Shown here one piece after another: positions 54,391 through 63,680 of a stretch of DNA of 64,000 nt. Numbering within the stretch: position 1 is the stretch's first letter; each line of letters opens with the position of its first letter. The stretch spans positions 1,113,001 to 1,177,000 of the forward strand of contig NZ_CP097562.1 of assembly GCF_000487995.2 (NCBI RefSeq). The letters are read 5' to 3'. The translations under genes were made by a program, and so were the position numbers. The stretch is from Mucispirillum schaedleri ASF457. GTDB taxonomy: Bacteria > Chrysiogenota > Deferribacteres > Deferribacterales > Mucispirillaceae. The notes beneath the pieces were generated by a model. The model searched no databases. It was not told the origin of the DNA and was given only the letters and a program-made list of their open reading frames with translations.

Positions 54391-54890
54391 TTTTCACCTT
54401 TATGATATATTGGAGTGCCTGCTGTTACTTCTATCACTTTATCAGCCTGCTCTGCAATACTGCATACAAGCTGGTTTAATATTTTTATATATTTATACAC
54501 TTCATCACTATAATTTATGGCACATGATGATATATCGTTTGTTACAATAATTAAATTTTCTGCTGCCATCATAAGAAAATTTATATCATCATAAAGCAGA
54601 TTAATATTTCCACCGCTGTAAATATGATTAGCAGTTAAATTTGGCAGACATTCAAGCAAAACTATTTCATATTCTGATAAATCTAAATTATTGAAAAATT
54701 TTTCTTTTTCTAAAATTTCAAAATCTTTTCCCTGCCGCATTTTTCTATGTTTTAATATTCTTTCTTTTGCACTTATGCTTTTATTTTCCATTGTGGCAAT
54801 ATATAATTTTCTGCCATTATATTTTAGTGCTTCATCTTCTGCAAATTTTGATTTTCCGCTGCCAGAACCACCAGATATTAAATATATCAT
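54387..54890 (-). CDS. cobU: Adenosylcobinamide kinase / adenosylcobinamide-phosphate guanylyltransferase
   Basis: CobU phosphorylates adenosylcobinamide and then transfers GMP to it. The 167-residue protein has the P-loop ISGGSGSGKSKFAED, the guanylylated His region RILKHRKMRQGKDF near residue 48, and LLECLPNLTANHI. The last half has VTNDISSCAINYSDE, where the usual NEVG is replaced by NDIS. The second CobU-like protein at 53231 retains NEVG-like EVGNG, so the two may complement each other. Confidence 0.9.
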   Translation of the reverse strand: MIYLISGGSGSGKSKFAEDEALKYNGRKLYIATMENKSISAKERILKHRKMRQGKDFEILEKEKFFNNLDLSEYEIVLLECLPNLTANHIYSGGNINLLYDDINFLMMAAENLIIVTNDISSCAINYSDEVYKYIKILNQLVCSIAEQADKVIEVTAGTPIYHKGEK

Positions 54891-56227
54891 TCTACAGCCC
54901 TGTTATAGTGAATTGCTTTTATAATAAACCTTTCTGCAAGTTTTAAATTAGATAGAAAATATAAATGTGGATATCCTGCATATACATGGTCAGATAAATA
55001 TACTCCCTGCCAGCTTTTTAAACTCTTTGGCTTTCGCATAATGCAGTCGCAGTATGGTTCATCAATAATAGAATAATGAAACTCATGGGCAGGGATACTT
55101 TCGCCTTTTTTTAAAAGCATACTGTCTTTATGGGAAGTCAATTCTACATATCCAAAGTTTTGCAGTTTATCAGTCATCATACATCTGCCTTTAATTAGTG
55201 ATGCCATTTCTATATTATCTATACTTTGACTTATATACATAAACCCGCCGCATTCAGCAATAAGTGGTATTTTATTATCATATACTTTTTTAAGACTTTC
55301 TATAAAACTTTTATTAGCATTTAATTTTTTTAAATAAAGCTCAGGATAGCCGCCGTAAAAAATAAGCCCATCTAAATTTGCAGGAAGTGCAGTATCTTCA
55401 AGTGGAGAAAAATAAATAATTTCTGCTCCCATTTTTTCTAATACTTTTATGTTATCTGCATAATGAAAACAAAAAGCTTTATCATAAGCTATGCCTATTC
55501 TGCACCTGCCAATAAGACTTATATCTTTTGGCTCATATTCTACATCTGGTGTATTTTCTGCTGCGAGTAAAATATTTTCTATATCTATGCTTTTTTCAAG
55601 CTCTTCTGCCACTTTATCTATAATGCTGTTAATATCTGCCATTTCTTCTGCTGTTATAAGCCCTAAATGACGGCTTTTAAGAGTGCAGTTTTCAAGCTCT
55701 GGCATATATCCAAAAACTTTTACAGGCAGTTCTGCTTCTATCATATTTTTATATACTGGATATGATGCTTTTGATATTCTGTTTAAAATAATACCTTTTA
55801 TATTATTTTTCCTGTAATGAAGCATACCGCTTATAAGTGCTTTTAATGTGGCAGATTTTCCTTTTACATCAACTATTAACAGGCAGGGTGTATCTGTTAC
55901 ACTGCTTATATGGCTGGCTGAAGCTGAATCTGTAAAAGCTATGCCGTCATAAAAGCCCATAACACCTTCTATGACTGCAAGATTTTCAGTATCTGCTAGT
56001 ATATTTTTTACTGTATTTTCATCTGATAAAAATAAATCAATATTTCTTGAAGATATGCCTAATGCTTTAGTATGAAACATAGTGTCAATATAATCTGGAC
56101 CGCATTTATATGACGAAACTTTTATGCCTTTTTTCTGCAAAAGCCTTAAAAGCCCCATAGTAAATGTTGTTTTACCACTGCTGCTGCTGAAAGCAGATAT
56201 TAAAATACGACTTATTTTTTTATTCAC
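54887..56227 (-). CDS. cbiA: Cobyrinate a,c-diamide synthase
   Basis: CbiA amidates the a and c carboxylates of the corrin ring. The 446 residues begin with the ATP-binding domain (ISAFSSSSGKTTFTMGLLR, KCGPDYIDTMFH) and end with the glutaminase domain carrying PLIAECGGFMYIS (nucleophile Cys near residue 330). It overlaps cobU by 4 bases and lies one base after the cbiET stop. No second copy (hydrogenobyrinate-type cobB) is needed for the cobalt-early anaerobic route. Confidence 0.96.
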   Translation of the reverse strand: MNKKISRILISAFSSSSGKTTFTMGLLRLLQKKGIKVSSYKCGPDYIDTMFHTKALGISSRNIDLFLSDENTVKNILADTENLAVIEGVMGFYDGIAFTDSASASHISSVTDTPCLLIVDVKGKSATLKALISGMLHYRKNNIKGIILNRISKASYPVYKNMIEAELPVKVFGYMPELENCTLKSRHLGLITAEEMADINSIIDKVAEELEKSIDIENILLAAENTPDVEYEPKDISLIGRCRIGIAYDKAFCFHYADNIKVLEKMGAEIIYFSPLEDTALPANLDGLIFYGGYPELYLKKLNANKSFIESLKKVYDNKIPLIAECGGFMYISQSIDNIEMASLIKGRCMMTDKLQNFGYVELTSHKDSMLLKKGESIPAHEFHYSIIDEPYCDCIMRKPKSLKSWQGVYLSDHVYAGYPHLYFLSNLKLAERFIIKAIHYNRAVE

Positions 56228-57415
56228 TTATAACCGTCCTGTTATAATATATACAGGGTTGTTTCCCATCATCATGTGATATGGACCTGCTTTTTTTGAT
56301 TTTGCACTGTTTATGCAGACAATATCTGGCTCTATATTATAATCCTTAAAGGCATTAACTGCTGAATAAATCGTTTCCAAAGTTATAGCTGTAACAGTTA
56401 TTTTCACATTATTATTTTTTTCATAAACTGCTTTAAAAATATCTTTCATAGTTTTAGAGCTGCCGCCAATAAAAACTTTATCTGGAACAGGAAGAGTTGC
56501 AAGAACTTCTGGAGCAGAACCTTTTATGCTTATGACATTATGCCTTTTAAGATTTTTTTTATTTATATTTATAAGCTCAAATGCCTCATCTTCTTTTTCT
56601 ACTGCATATACTAATCCGTCTTTTGCATGCCCTGCAAATTCTAATGCACAGCTGCCTGTTCCTGCTCCTATATCATAAACTATATCATTATTTTCTATAC
56701 CAAGATAACAGGCAGAAAGCCACCTTATATCTTCTTTTGTCATAGGTGCTTTTCCGCGTATAAAATCACTGTCCCTTAAATGTATTTTTGGGTTTGTATA
56801 TTCTTTATTATAAATAAGCAGCACTGTTAAACTTGAAAACTTATAATCAAGCATATCTGAAATTTTACCAGAGACTATTCTTTCATTATCAGAATGCAGA
56901 TTTTCTCCAGCATATACATATACATAATCAAGCCCAGCATTATATAATTCATTTATAATATGTTCTCCCTTTTTATCGCCGCCTGATAAAATAAAAGTAT
57001 ATTCATTATAGCTTACAGCTCCAAAACATAAGTTATTTCTGCCGTGCATTGATACTGTCTTTATATTATAATTTATAATATTTAATTTTGATAAAAAATA
57101 CTGCATAGAGCTTATACCTGAAACAAGCTCTATATTATATCTATCCTTAAATTTTTCCTGTATTTTTTTTGAAATGCTGTAAAAAAGCACATCGCCTGAA
57201 ACTAAAAGAGCAGTATTTTTTAATGTTTCTTTTTCCAGCACATATTCTATTTCAGAATATTTTGGTGCAGTAATATTATTATTTAATACTTTATACTGCT
57301 CATAAAGCCTTGCACTGCCATAAACTATATCTGCATTTTTAATGATATTTGCTGCATACTCTGTTAAATCAGAAATATGCCCCATGCCTGCACCAATTAT
57401 GTATAAATTCTGCAT
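56228..57415 (-). CDS. cbiET: Fused cobalt-precorrin-7 C5-methyltransferase and cobalt-precorrin-6B C15-methyltransferase (CbiET)
   Basis: The first 200 residues are a tetrapyrrole methylase (IIGAGMGHISDLTE, LLVSGDVLFYSIS), the CbiE part. Residues about 215-395 are CbiT (WLSACYLGIENNDIVYDIGAGTGS, then VFIGGSSKTM), which methylates C15 and decarboxylates C12's acetate. The fusion is known also as CobL in aerobic pathways; here cbi gene neighbours and cbiX point to the anaerobic route. The gene lies 4 bases downstream of cbiX. Confidence 0.95.
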   Translation of the reverse strand: MQNLYIIGAGMGHISDLTEYAANIIKNADIVYGSARLYEQYKVLNNNITAPKYSEIEYVLEKETLKNTALLVSGDVLFYSISKKIQEKFKDRYNIELVSGISSMQYFLSKLNIINYNIKTVSMHGRNNLCFGAVSYNEYTFILSGGDKKGEHIINELYNAGLDYVYVYAGENLHSDNERIVSGKISDMLDYKFSSLTVLLIYNKEYTNPKIHLRDSDFIRGKAPMTKEDIRWLSACYLGIENNDIVYDIGAGTGSCALEFAGHAKDGLVYAVEKEDEAFELININKKNLKRHNVISIKGSAPEVLATLPVPDKVFIGGSSKTMKDIFKAVYEKNNNVKITVTAITLETIYSAVNAFKDYNIEPDIVCINSAKSKKAGPYHMMMGNNPVYIITGRL

Positions 57416-57419
57416 TTCT

Positions 57420-57782
57420 CTATAACACTTCCTTTATTCTGTCTATTAAAACATCAGCTATTCTTTTATCAACACCAAGAGTTCTACCCATAGTAATTTT
57501 CATATCCTTATGGTTTTCAAGATATGCTGCTATTTCTTCTGGTATATCTTTTATAATATGCATACCGTCAAAAAGAAAATAAGGCACAACAACTATCTCT
57601 GTCACCCCTTTTTCTCTTAATAAATCAAGACCTTTTTCTAAATTTACATCACAGAACTCCATATATGCATGTTCCACTATTATATCAGGCATATCGTCCT
57701 GCACCATTTTAAATATCTGCTCCATTGTATCAATAGTTTCTTTTCTTCTGCTGCCATGAGCTATTATTAATATCCCTTTCAT
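57420..57782 (-). CDS. cbiX: Sirohydrochlorin cobaltochelatase, short form (CbiX-S)
   Basis: The 120-residue protein is the single-domain CbiX-S type, which works as a dimer. Metal/porphyrin binding His appears in ILIIAHGSRRKETIDTM (near residue 9) and in VVPYFLFDGMHIIKDI (near residue 75). It inserts cobalt into sirohydrochlorin early, marking the anaerobic pathway. SirB-like ferrochelatase function is possible too. It is in the middle of the operon between cobA-hemD (5 bases) and cbiET. Confidence 0.93.
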   Translation of the reverse strand: MKGILIIAHGSRRKETIDTMEQIFKMVQDDMPDIIVEHAYMEFCDVNLEKGLDLLREKGVTEIVVVPYFLFDGMHIIKDIPEEIAAYLENHKDMKITMGRTLGVDKRIADVLIDRIKEVL

Positions 57783-57787
57783 TTTAA

Positions 57788-59281
57788 TTACTCCATTTCT
57801 TTTAACTTTTCTATTAAACTGTCTATTGTTGGCTTTTCTGATATATAAGCCTGCATTTTATAGTTTAGAGCTGTTTCATAAGTCATTTTTCCTATACATA
57901 CAGCTTTTATTTTACTTAAATCTTCTATTTTACTGCCATGCACAAACCCATGCACTGCTGCACTGCTTGTAAATGCTGCCACTACTCCATTATTTATATA
58001 TTCCTGCACCGATTTTGTATAATCAAGTGGCAGATATTCTATATTATAAGCATTAAATGAAGTAACATTAAAGCCATAGTCATTTAATTTGCTAGACAGC
58101 CTTTTATCATTTTCTGCTTCAAGAACAGCTATCATTCCTTTAATATCTGCTTTTTTAAATGATAATGCAAAAGCATCAAATGTATATTCTGCTGGCACAA
58201 TATCTGCACATATTCCATATTTTTTTAATTCATCATAAGTAGATTTGCCTAATGCACCAATCAGCAAATGGCTTAAAGCTCTGCTGTCTTTTTCATTATC
58301 CATAAGCGATTTGAAAAAATATGCAGCACTGTTTTTACTAGCAAAAACAAGCATATTATATTTATCAAGATTTCCTATAAGGCTTAATAAGCTGGAATTA
58401 TTTTCTATTTCATTTATTTTTATGCATGGATAATCTATTACTTCTGCACCTGCACTTTTAAGCCTGTCTGTTAAAATATTATTTGATACAATTGGTCTTG
58501 TAACAATAATCTGTTTAGAGAAAATCTTTGATTTAGTATACCATGCAAATTTATCCCCAAGAGAGCATACTTTACCAACTGCAATAACGGCAGGGCTTCT
58601 TAACTGAAATTTTTCTGCATCTGATACCATATTTTCAACTGTTGAAACAAGGGTTCGCATATTATACCTTGTGCCATTTTCAACTGCTGCACAAGGTGTA
58701 TTTTTATCTATTCCTGCCATAAGAAGCCCATTAATTAACTGACTTAAAGTAGAAACTCCCATATAAAAAAGGATAGTGCCTTTTGATGCAGCTAGTGCTT
58801 TAAAATCAATATTTTCCACAAGTCCGTCTTTTGCATGACCTGTAACAAAATGGATAGATGATGCAAAATCCCTATGGGTTACAGGAATACCTGCATAAGC
58901 AAGGGCTGAAACGGCAGATGTAATGCCAGGCACTACTTCATATTCTATATTATTTTCACTTAAAAGCTCAAGTTCTTCGCCCCCTCTTCCAAATACAAAA
59001 GGGTCGCCGCCTTTTAACCTGACTACTGTTTTACCTTCTAATGCCTTATTTAAAAGTATTTTATTTATTTCAGGCTGTGGAATATTATGATGATTCATTA
59101 CCTTTCCCACATTTATAAACTCTGCTTTTTCCGGGCTTAATGATAATATATCTTTTGAAACAAGCCTGTCATAAACTACAATATCTGCCTGCTTTAAATA
59201 TTCAAGCCCTTTTACTGTAATCAGCCCTTTATCTCCGGGACCTGCACCTATTAATATTACTCTGCCTTTTTTTCTACACAT
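57788..59281 (-). CDS. cobA-hemD: Fused uroporphyrinogen-III C-methyltransferase and uroporphyrinogen-III synthase (CobA-HemD)
   Basis: Residues about 1-245 are the SUMT domain (LIGAGPGDKGLITVKGLEYL, VVRLKGGDPFVFGRGGEE), which methylates C2 and C7 to precorrin-2. Residues about 250-497 are the HemD domain (IIVTRPIVSNNILTDRLKSAG, FASKNSAAYFF, AFTSSAAVHGF), which closes the tetrapyrrole ring. The fusion channels uroporphyrinogen III from haem into sirohaem and cobalamin synthesis. The ATG overlaps the precorrin-2 dehydrogenase gene by 25 bases, with AAGGA upstream. Confidence 0.95.
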   Translation of the reverse strand: MCRKKGRVILIGAGPGDKGLITVKGLEYLKQADIVVYDRLVSKDILSLSPEKAEFINVGKVMNHHNIPQPEINKILLNKALEGKTVVRLKGGDPFVFGRGGEELELLSENNIEYEVVPGITSAVSALAYAGIPVTHRDFASSIHFVTGHAKDGLVENIDFKALAASKGTILFYMGVSTLSQLINGLLMAGIDKNTPCAAVENGTRYNMRTLVSTVENMVSDAEKFQLRSPAVIAVGKVCSLGDKFAWYTKSKIFSKQIIVTRPIVSNNILTDRLKSAGAEVIDYPCIKINEIENNSSLLSLIGNLDKYNMLVFASKNSAAYFFKSLMDNEKDSRALSHLLIGALGKSTYDELKKYGICADIVPAEYTFDAFALSFKKADIKGMIAVLEAENDKRLSSKLNDYGFNVTSFNAYNIEYLPLDYTKSVQEYINNGVVAAFTSSAAVHGFVHGSKIEDLSKIKAVCIGKMTYETALNYKMQAYISEKPTIDSLIEKLKEME

Positions 59282-59712
59282 AATGTATTCCTTAAAATAT
59301 CTGCATATTGTTTTGCAATTTTATGATTTAAGCCATTTTTAGATGTTAAACCACATACTATTTCATCATTTTCAATAACTGCTGGAAAGAAAAAATTATT
59401 ATCATTCTTATCACTTATACTGTTATAATATTTAATGTTTTTTTCTTTTGCCAGCTTTATAATATTTTTATTTACTGCATTGTTATCTGTTGCTGCTATT
59501 ACAATATCATATATCTCTTTAATATCATCTTCTTCAAATTCTTTTATTTTTATATCTATATTTTCCACATTAGTTTTTACTTCTTTTGTAATAACAGTTA
59601 TTTCTGCACCAAAATTTTTAAGCACATTTATACGCCTTGCTGCAATGCAGCCTAAACCTATAACTAACACTTTTACATTTTCTACATTTATAAAAATAGG
59701 AAAATATGCCAT
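59257..59712 (-). CDS. Precorrin-2 dehydrogenase (SirC / CysG N-terminal type)
   Basis: The 151-residue protein has the NAD-binding domain FPIFINVENVKVLVIGLGCIAARR and the segment IVIAATDNNAVNKNI. It oxidises precorrin-2 to sirohydrochlorin, the substrate of the cobaltochelatase encoded nearby. At 151 residues it is shorter than CysG or Met8p and lacks the second dimerisation domain, so chelatase activity is less likely. It overlaps cbiJ by one base and the cobA-hemD gene by 25 bases. Confidence 0.9.
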   Translation of the reverse strand: MAYFPIFINVENVKVLVIGLGCIAARRINVLKNFGAEITVITKEVKTNVENIDIKIKEFEEDDIKEIYDIVIAATDNNAVNKNIIKLAKEKNIKYYNSISDKNDNNFFFPAVIENDEIVCGLTSKNGLNHKIAKQYADILRNTLCVEKKAE

Positions 59713-60482
59713 TAAATTCTCTCTTTTATATATTCTTCCTGCATTATCTTTTTCAGCTCATCTAATGTATACCCTTTTGACTGCTCTTTTGGTCTTCCTA
59801 TTACAATAAGTTCTGCTCCTGCTGCTTTTGCAGCTTCTAATTTTTCATTAAACCCGCCAGTTTTACCTGTATCTTTTGTTACAATATATTTAGCATTAAT
59901 ATGTATTAATGTGGCTGTATTCATATAAGTAGAAAAAGGTCCCTGCATACATATAATATTTTTCAAGGGATAGCCTAAATCTAATATATTTTTGATAACA
60001 TTAATATCTGGCAGCACTCTTGGAAAAAGCCTTGTCATATCCCCTGTTTCCTTGTATTTTGCAAGCTCTTTGCTGCCTGTTGCAAGCAGTATATTTCCAG
60101 TAGTATTTTTTAAATATTCTACTGCTTTTTCTATGCTTTCAAAAAGCATACCACCGCCAGTATATGTGGAAGGCCTTAAAAGTCTGAAATATTTTACATT
60201 ATTATCTTCTGCACTTTTATATAAATTTTCTGTAACTTGTGCTGCATAAGGATGAGTTGCATCAATTATAATAACATTTTCATCTTTTCGGCTTTTAAGC
60301 ATATTATTTATATCGTCATAAGTAAGTCTGCCTGAATGCGACTTTATGTATTCCATTTCAGGCAGCACCTGCACTCCATATTCTGTGGCAGTATATACAT
60401 CTGACATTATTTTATTTTCATTAAAAAATAAGGCAATCTCTCTGCCCTCTGTTGTGCCTGCAAAAATAAGGGGTCTTATCAT
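59712..60482 (-). CDS. cbiJ: Cobalt-precorrin-6A reductase
   Basis: CbiJ (CobK) reduces a double bond of the macrocycle using NAD(P)H. The 256 residues have LIFAGTTEGREIALFFNEN at the N-terminus, IIDATHPYAAQVTENLY, and the C-terminal KDTGKTGGFNEKLEAAKAA. Length is typical. It overlaps cbiH by 4 bases. Which of CobK or CbiJ names applies follows the anaerobic context. Confidence 0.94.
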   Translation of the reverse strand: MIRPLIFAGTTEGREIALFFNENKIMSDVYTATEYGVQVLPEMEYIKSHSGRLTYDDINNMLKSRKDENVIIIDATHPYAAQVTENLYKSAEDNNVKYFRLLRPSTYTGGGMLFESIEKAVEYLKNTTGNILLATGSKELAKYKETGDMTRLFPRVLPDINVIKNILDLGYPLKNIICMQGPFSTYMNTATLIHINAKYIVTKDTGKTGGFNEKLEAAKAAGAELIVIGRPKEQSKGYTLDELKKIMQEEYIKERI

Positions 60483-61210
60483 AATCCTTTATATCCCCTT
60501 GGTGTAACCATTTGGTTTTTTATTAATTTTGTTGTGCTGTTGCCTATAATAATTAAAGTAAACATATCTGCCTGAAAATCTTTTAATTCCTTAAATAATA
60601 AAATACCTTTTTCTTCCTGCTCTCTTTCGCAGTTTCTAACATATCCGCACAATGTATTTTCATTTATATATGGGGATATGATTTCGCATGCTCTTTTTAG
60701 ATAATCTGCTCTTTTTTTACTTGATGGGTTATATACTGCAATAATAAATTCTGCATCTGCTGCAGCAATAAGCCTTTTTTCTATTTTTTCCCAAGGTGTT
60801 AGTAAATCACTAAGAGAAATAACTGCAAAATCATGAGTTAATGGTGCACCAAGTTTTGCAGCAGCTGCTAAAACAGCACTGATACCGGGTATTACTTCCA
60901 CTTCCACATCACTTTTCTCTGCTGTTTCTATTAAAAGCCCTGCCATACCATATACTCCAGCATCACCGCTTGAAATAAGTGATACAGTTTTACCTTCCTC
61001 TGCTTTTTCTAATGCTTTTTCACATCTTGATTTTTCCTGTTTCATAGGTGTTACTATAAGCTCTTTATCTTTTATTAAGTGAGCTATTAAGTCTGTATAT
61101 ACTCCATAACCTGCAATAACATCGCTTTTTTCTATCGCTTTTAATGCTCTTTCTGATATTAAGTCATCTTTTCCGGGCCCTGTGCCTATACAGTATATTT
61201 TTCCTTTCAT
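60479..61210 (-). CDS. cbiH: Cobalt-precorrin-3 C17-methyltransferase (ring contraction)
   Basis: CbiH (CobJ) methylates C17 and contracts the ring. The 243 residues include CIGTGPGKDDLISERALKAIE, YGVYTDLI, LISSGDAGVYGMAGLL, and AVYNPSSKKRADYL. It lacks the extra C-terminal Fe-S domain of the longer CbiH60. It lies 12 bases after cbiG. CbiG and CbiF, which act next, are directly upstream in the operon. Confidence 0.95.
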   Translation of the reverse strand: MKGKIYCIGTGPGKDDLISERALKAIEKSDVIAGYGVYTDLIAHLIKDKELIVTPMKQEKSRCEKALEKAEEGKTVSLISSGDAGVYGMAGLLIETAEKSDVEVEVIPGISAVLAAAAKLGAPLTHDFAVISLSDLLTPWEKIEKRLIAAADAEFIIAVYNPSSKKRADYLKRACEIISPYINENTLCGYVRNCEREQEEKGILLFKELKDFQADMFTLIIIGNSTTKLIKNQMVTPRGYKGL

Positions 61211-61222
61211 ACTATCCCCTTT

Positions 61223-62239
61223 TTAAAAACTTCCCTGCCATAATTTATGGCCTATTGATAAAGTAAATCCATTCTCACATAGCTTCTTTACTATAATTTC
61301 ACTGCCATTAAAACATTTCACTGCCCTTTCACACACATTATCTACACCAGTAATTTTTTTTACAAAATTTGAAGATGTAAAATCTCCCTGCATATCTGTA
61401 AGCTGCTTTGCAGAATATGTAACAAAAGGCACATTTAAATATTTTGAAAGCTTTAATATAGCTTTTTCATCTTTTTTAATATCAATGCTTGCTATTGCAA
61501 GTATTTTTCTTTTATCTATATTATTTTCTTTCAATACTCTTTCTATAAAATCTTTTAAATAATTATATTCTGCATCTTTTCTGGCACCTATCCCTAAAAC
61601 ATACTCTTTTGGTATAAGCTGCATTGTATAAGGGTATGGCTTAATCTCTAAATTATCGGCTATCACTATTCCGCATTCCTGCTGCATATCCGCAACTATA
61701 CCATCAGGCATTATGCCTGATACTTGATATTCTGAAACAAACCCTATCTTTTCATTTCTCAGAAGCCTTGATGATACTTCTTTTATCATAGTTATATCAT
61801 CAATATATAAATTATTTTTTTCTGCCCATACATCTACTGCAAATTTATTATTTATATCTGTTGCAGTAGTTATCACTGGCTCTGCATTTATATACTCTGC
61901 AATTTTTAAAGCCATTTCATTAGCTCCGCCAATATGACCGGAAAGCACAGGTATAACATATCTGCCATTATCATCTAAAACAATAACTGCTGCATCTTTA
62001 TTTTTTGACACTATAAGTGGAGCAACTGCACGCACAGCTATCCCAACAGCTGATATAAATATCACTGCCCTGCTTTCATAAAAAATATCTGCTGTAAACG
62101 ATTTTATGTCTTTTTCAAGCATTTTTATATTATCAAATGGATATTTGCCATAAAGCAGTGCATCAGGATATATTTTATGCAGTTTTAAACTTAATTCTGC
62201 CCCTTTTTGTGTAAATGATATTATATATATTTTATCCAT
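61223..62239 (-). CDS. cbiG: Cobalt-precorrin-5A hydrolase
   Basis: CbiG opens the delta-lactone of cobalt-precorrin-5A, releasing acetaldehyde, a step of the anaerobic pathway only. The 338-residue protein has FISAVGIAVRAVAPLI and YVIPVLSGHIGGANEMALKIA in the centre, and LGIGARKDAEYNYL with VCERAV in the C-domain. I start at the ATG of 62237-62239, which overlaps the cbiF stop; the longest frame would begin 21 residues earlier inside cbiF and has no family match. Confidence 0.94.
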   Translation of the reverse strand: MDKIYIISFTQKGAELSLKLHKIYPDALLYGKYPFDNIKMLEKDIKSFTADIFYESRAVIFISAVGIAVRAVAPLIVSKNKDAAVIVLDDNGRYVIPVLSGHIGGANEMALKIAEYINAEPVITTATDINNKFAVDVWAEKNNLYIDDITMIKEVSSRLLRNEKIGFVSEYQVSGIMPDGIVADMQQECGIVIADNLEIKPYPYTMQLIPKEYVLGIGARKDAEYNYLKDFIERVLKENNIDKRKILAIASIDIKKDEKAILKLSKYLNVPFVTYSAKQLTDMQGDFTSSNFVKKITGVDNVCERAVKCFNGSEIIVKKLCENGFTLSIGHKLWQGSF

Positions 62240-62990
62240 CAGTGCCTTTTCTAAATTCATGGGAAAATGTGCCGTCATAAAGTTTTGAGCGTTCATACTC
62301 ATCCCCTAAAAAATCGCCTGCAAGCACAAGTGCAGTTTTTGAAATATTATTTTCTCTGCCTGCTTTTTCTAAATTTTCAAGTGTTGTAACAACTTTTAAT
62401 TCATCTTCCCATGTAACTTTATATATTATGGCACAAGGTGTATCTTTACTATATCCACCTGCAATTAATTCTTCTGACAGGCTTTTTAACATAGATGAAC
62501 TTAAAAATATAACCATAGATGCCTGATGAGATGCCAGAAGCCTTATATTTTCTTTTTCAGGAACAGGAGTTCTGCCTGCCATTCTTGTAAGTATTACAGT
62601 TTGAGAAATGGAAGGCAGAGTATATTCTGCATTCAAAGCTGCTGCCGCACCTAAAAATGAGCTTACTCCTGCTACACTTTCAAAAGGTATATTTTTACTT
62701 TTTAATATATCAGACTGCTCTCTAACTGCCCCATATATACTCATATCCCCAGTATGCAGCCGCACAACTATTTGATTATTTTTATGACTTTCTTCCATAA
62801 TATTCATTACTTCTTCCAAAGTCATAGAAGCACTGTTATATATAATACATTCTTTTTTTGCATAGTTTAAAAGTTCAGGATTAACAAGCGAGCCTGCATA
62901 TATAATAACATCTGCTTTTTTTAAAAGCTCTGCTCCACGGACTGTTATTAAATCAACAGCACCGGGTCCTGCTCCCACAAAATATACCAT
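62232..62990 (-). CDS. cbiF: Cobalt-precorrin-4 C11-methyltransferase
   Basis: CbiF (CobM) methylates C11. The 252 residues open with VYFVGAGPGAVDLITVRGAEL, which has the SAM-binding loop, followed by YAGSLVNPELL, LHTGDMSIYGAVREQ and ALNAEYTLPSISQTVILTRM. These are diagnostic motifs of the family. It lies 4 bases after cbiL and overlaps cbiG by 8 bases. Confidence 0.96.
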   Translation of the reverse strand: MVYFVGAGPGAVDLITVRGAELLKKADVIIYAGSLVNPELLNYAKKECIIYNSASMTLEEVMNIMEESHKNNQIVVRLHTGDMSIYGAVREQSDILKSKNIPFESVAGVSSFLGAAAALNAEYTLPSISQTVILTRMAGRTPVPEKENIRLLASHQASMVIFLSSSMLKSLSEELIAGGYSKDTPCAIIYKVTWEDELKVVTTLENLEKAGRENNISKTALVLAGDFLGDEYERSKLYDGTFSHEFRKGTDG

Positions 62991-62994
62991 ATCT

Positions 62995-63678
62995 TTACCC
63001 CTTTACTATTATTAATGAAAAATAACTGCTTTCATCTGCTGCTTTACTGAAATCTTTATATATTTTTTCTTCTTCCATGCCGCAGTTTTCTACCATATAT
63101 GTTTTATCAGTAAGGCAGCATTCATCTATTTCCTGCTTTACTTTTGCTATTTTTCTGCCACTTTTCATAAGCACTTTATTTCCAGATAAATTTAACAATT
63201 TTTTATTATCTTCATAGTTTGCTGGTATTATTATTAATGGCTCAGCACCATCACATAACGATATATTAAGACGCGCTGCACTGGCACAAAAAGAAGTAAC
63301 ACCTGCTATCATTTCTACATCATATCCTTTGCTTTCTACTATACGGTGAATATACATATATGTAGAATATACAGATGGGTCGCCAAGAGTAGCAAATGCA
63401 GTATTTCTGCCTTTATCTAAATAGTTTATAATAAGCTCTGCACCACTTTCATGGCTTGCCTTTAAATGCTCTTTATCCTTTACCATAGGCATAGGAATAA
63501 ATATTATTTCTTTTTCATAAATATATTCTTTTATTATTTCATAAGCCCTGTTTTTGCCAGAAAGGCTGTCAGGAATAGCTATAACATCAGCATTTTTTAT
63601 AGTGTTTACTGCCTTTAATGTAATAAGCTCTTTATCCCCGGGACCTATACCCACACCAAATAACTTACCTTTTTTCAT
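62995..63678 (-). CDS. cbiL: Cobalt-precorrin-2 C20-methyltransferase
   Basis: CbiL (CobI) methylates C20 of cobalt-precorrin-2 or factor II, the first methylation after cobalt insertion. The 227 residues begin KLFGVGIGPGDKELITLKAV and include TLGDPSVYSTYMYI and AGVTSFCASAARL, which match CobI/CbiL. It lies 2 bases after the truncated cbiD gene and is followed closely by cbiF. Confidence 0.95.
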   Translation of the reverse strand: MKKGKLFGVGIGPGDKELITLKAVNTIKNADVIAIPDSLSGKNRAYEIIKEYIYEKEIIFIPMPMVKDKEHLKASHESGAELIINYLDKGRNTAFATLGDPSVYSTYMYIHRIVESKGYDVEMIAGVTSFCASAARLNISLCDGAEPLIIIPANYEDNKKLLNLSGNKVLMKSGRKIAKVKQEIDECCLTDKTYMVENCGMEEEKIYKDFSKAADESSYFSLIIVKG

Positions 63679-63680
63679 TT

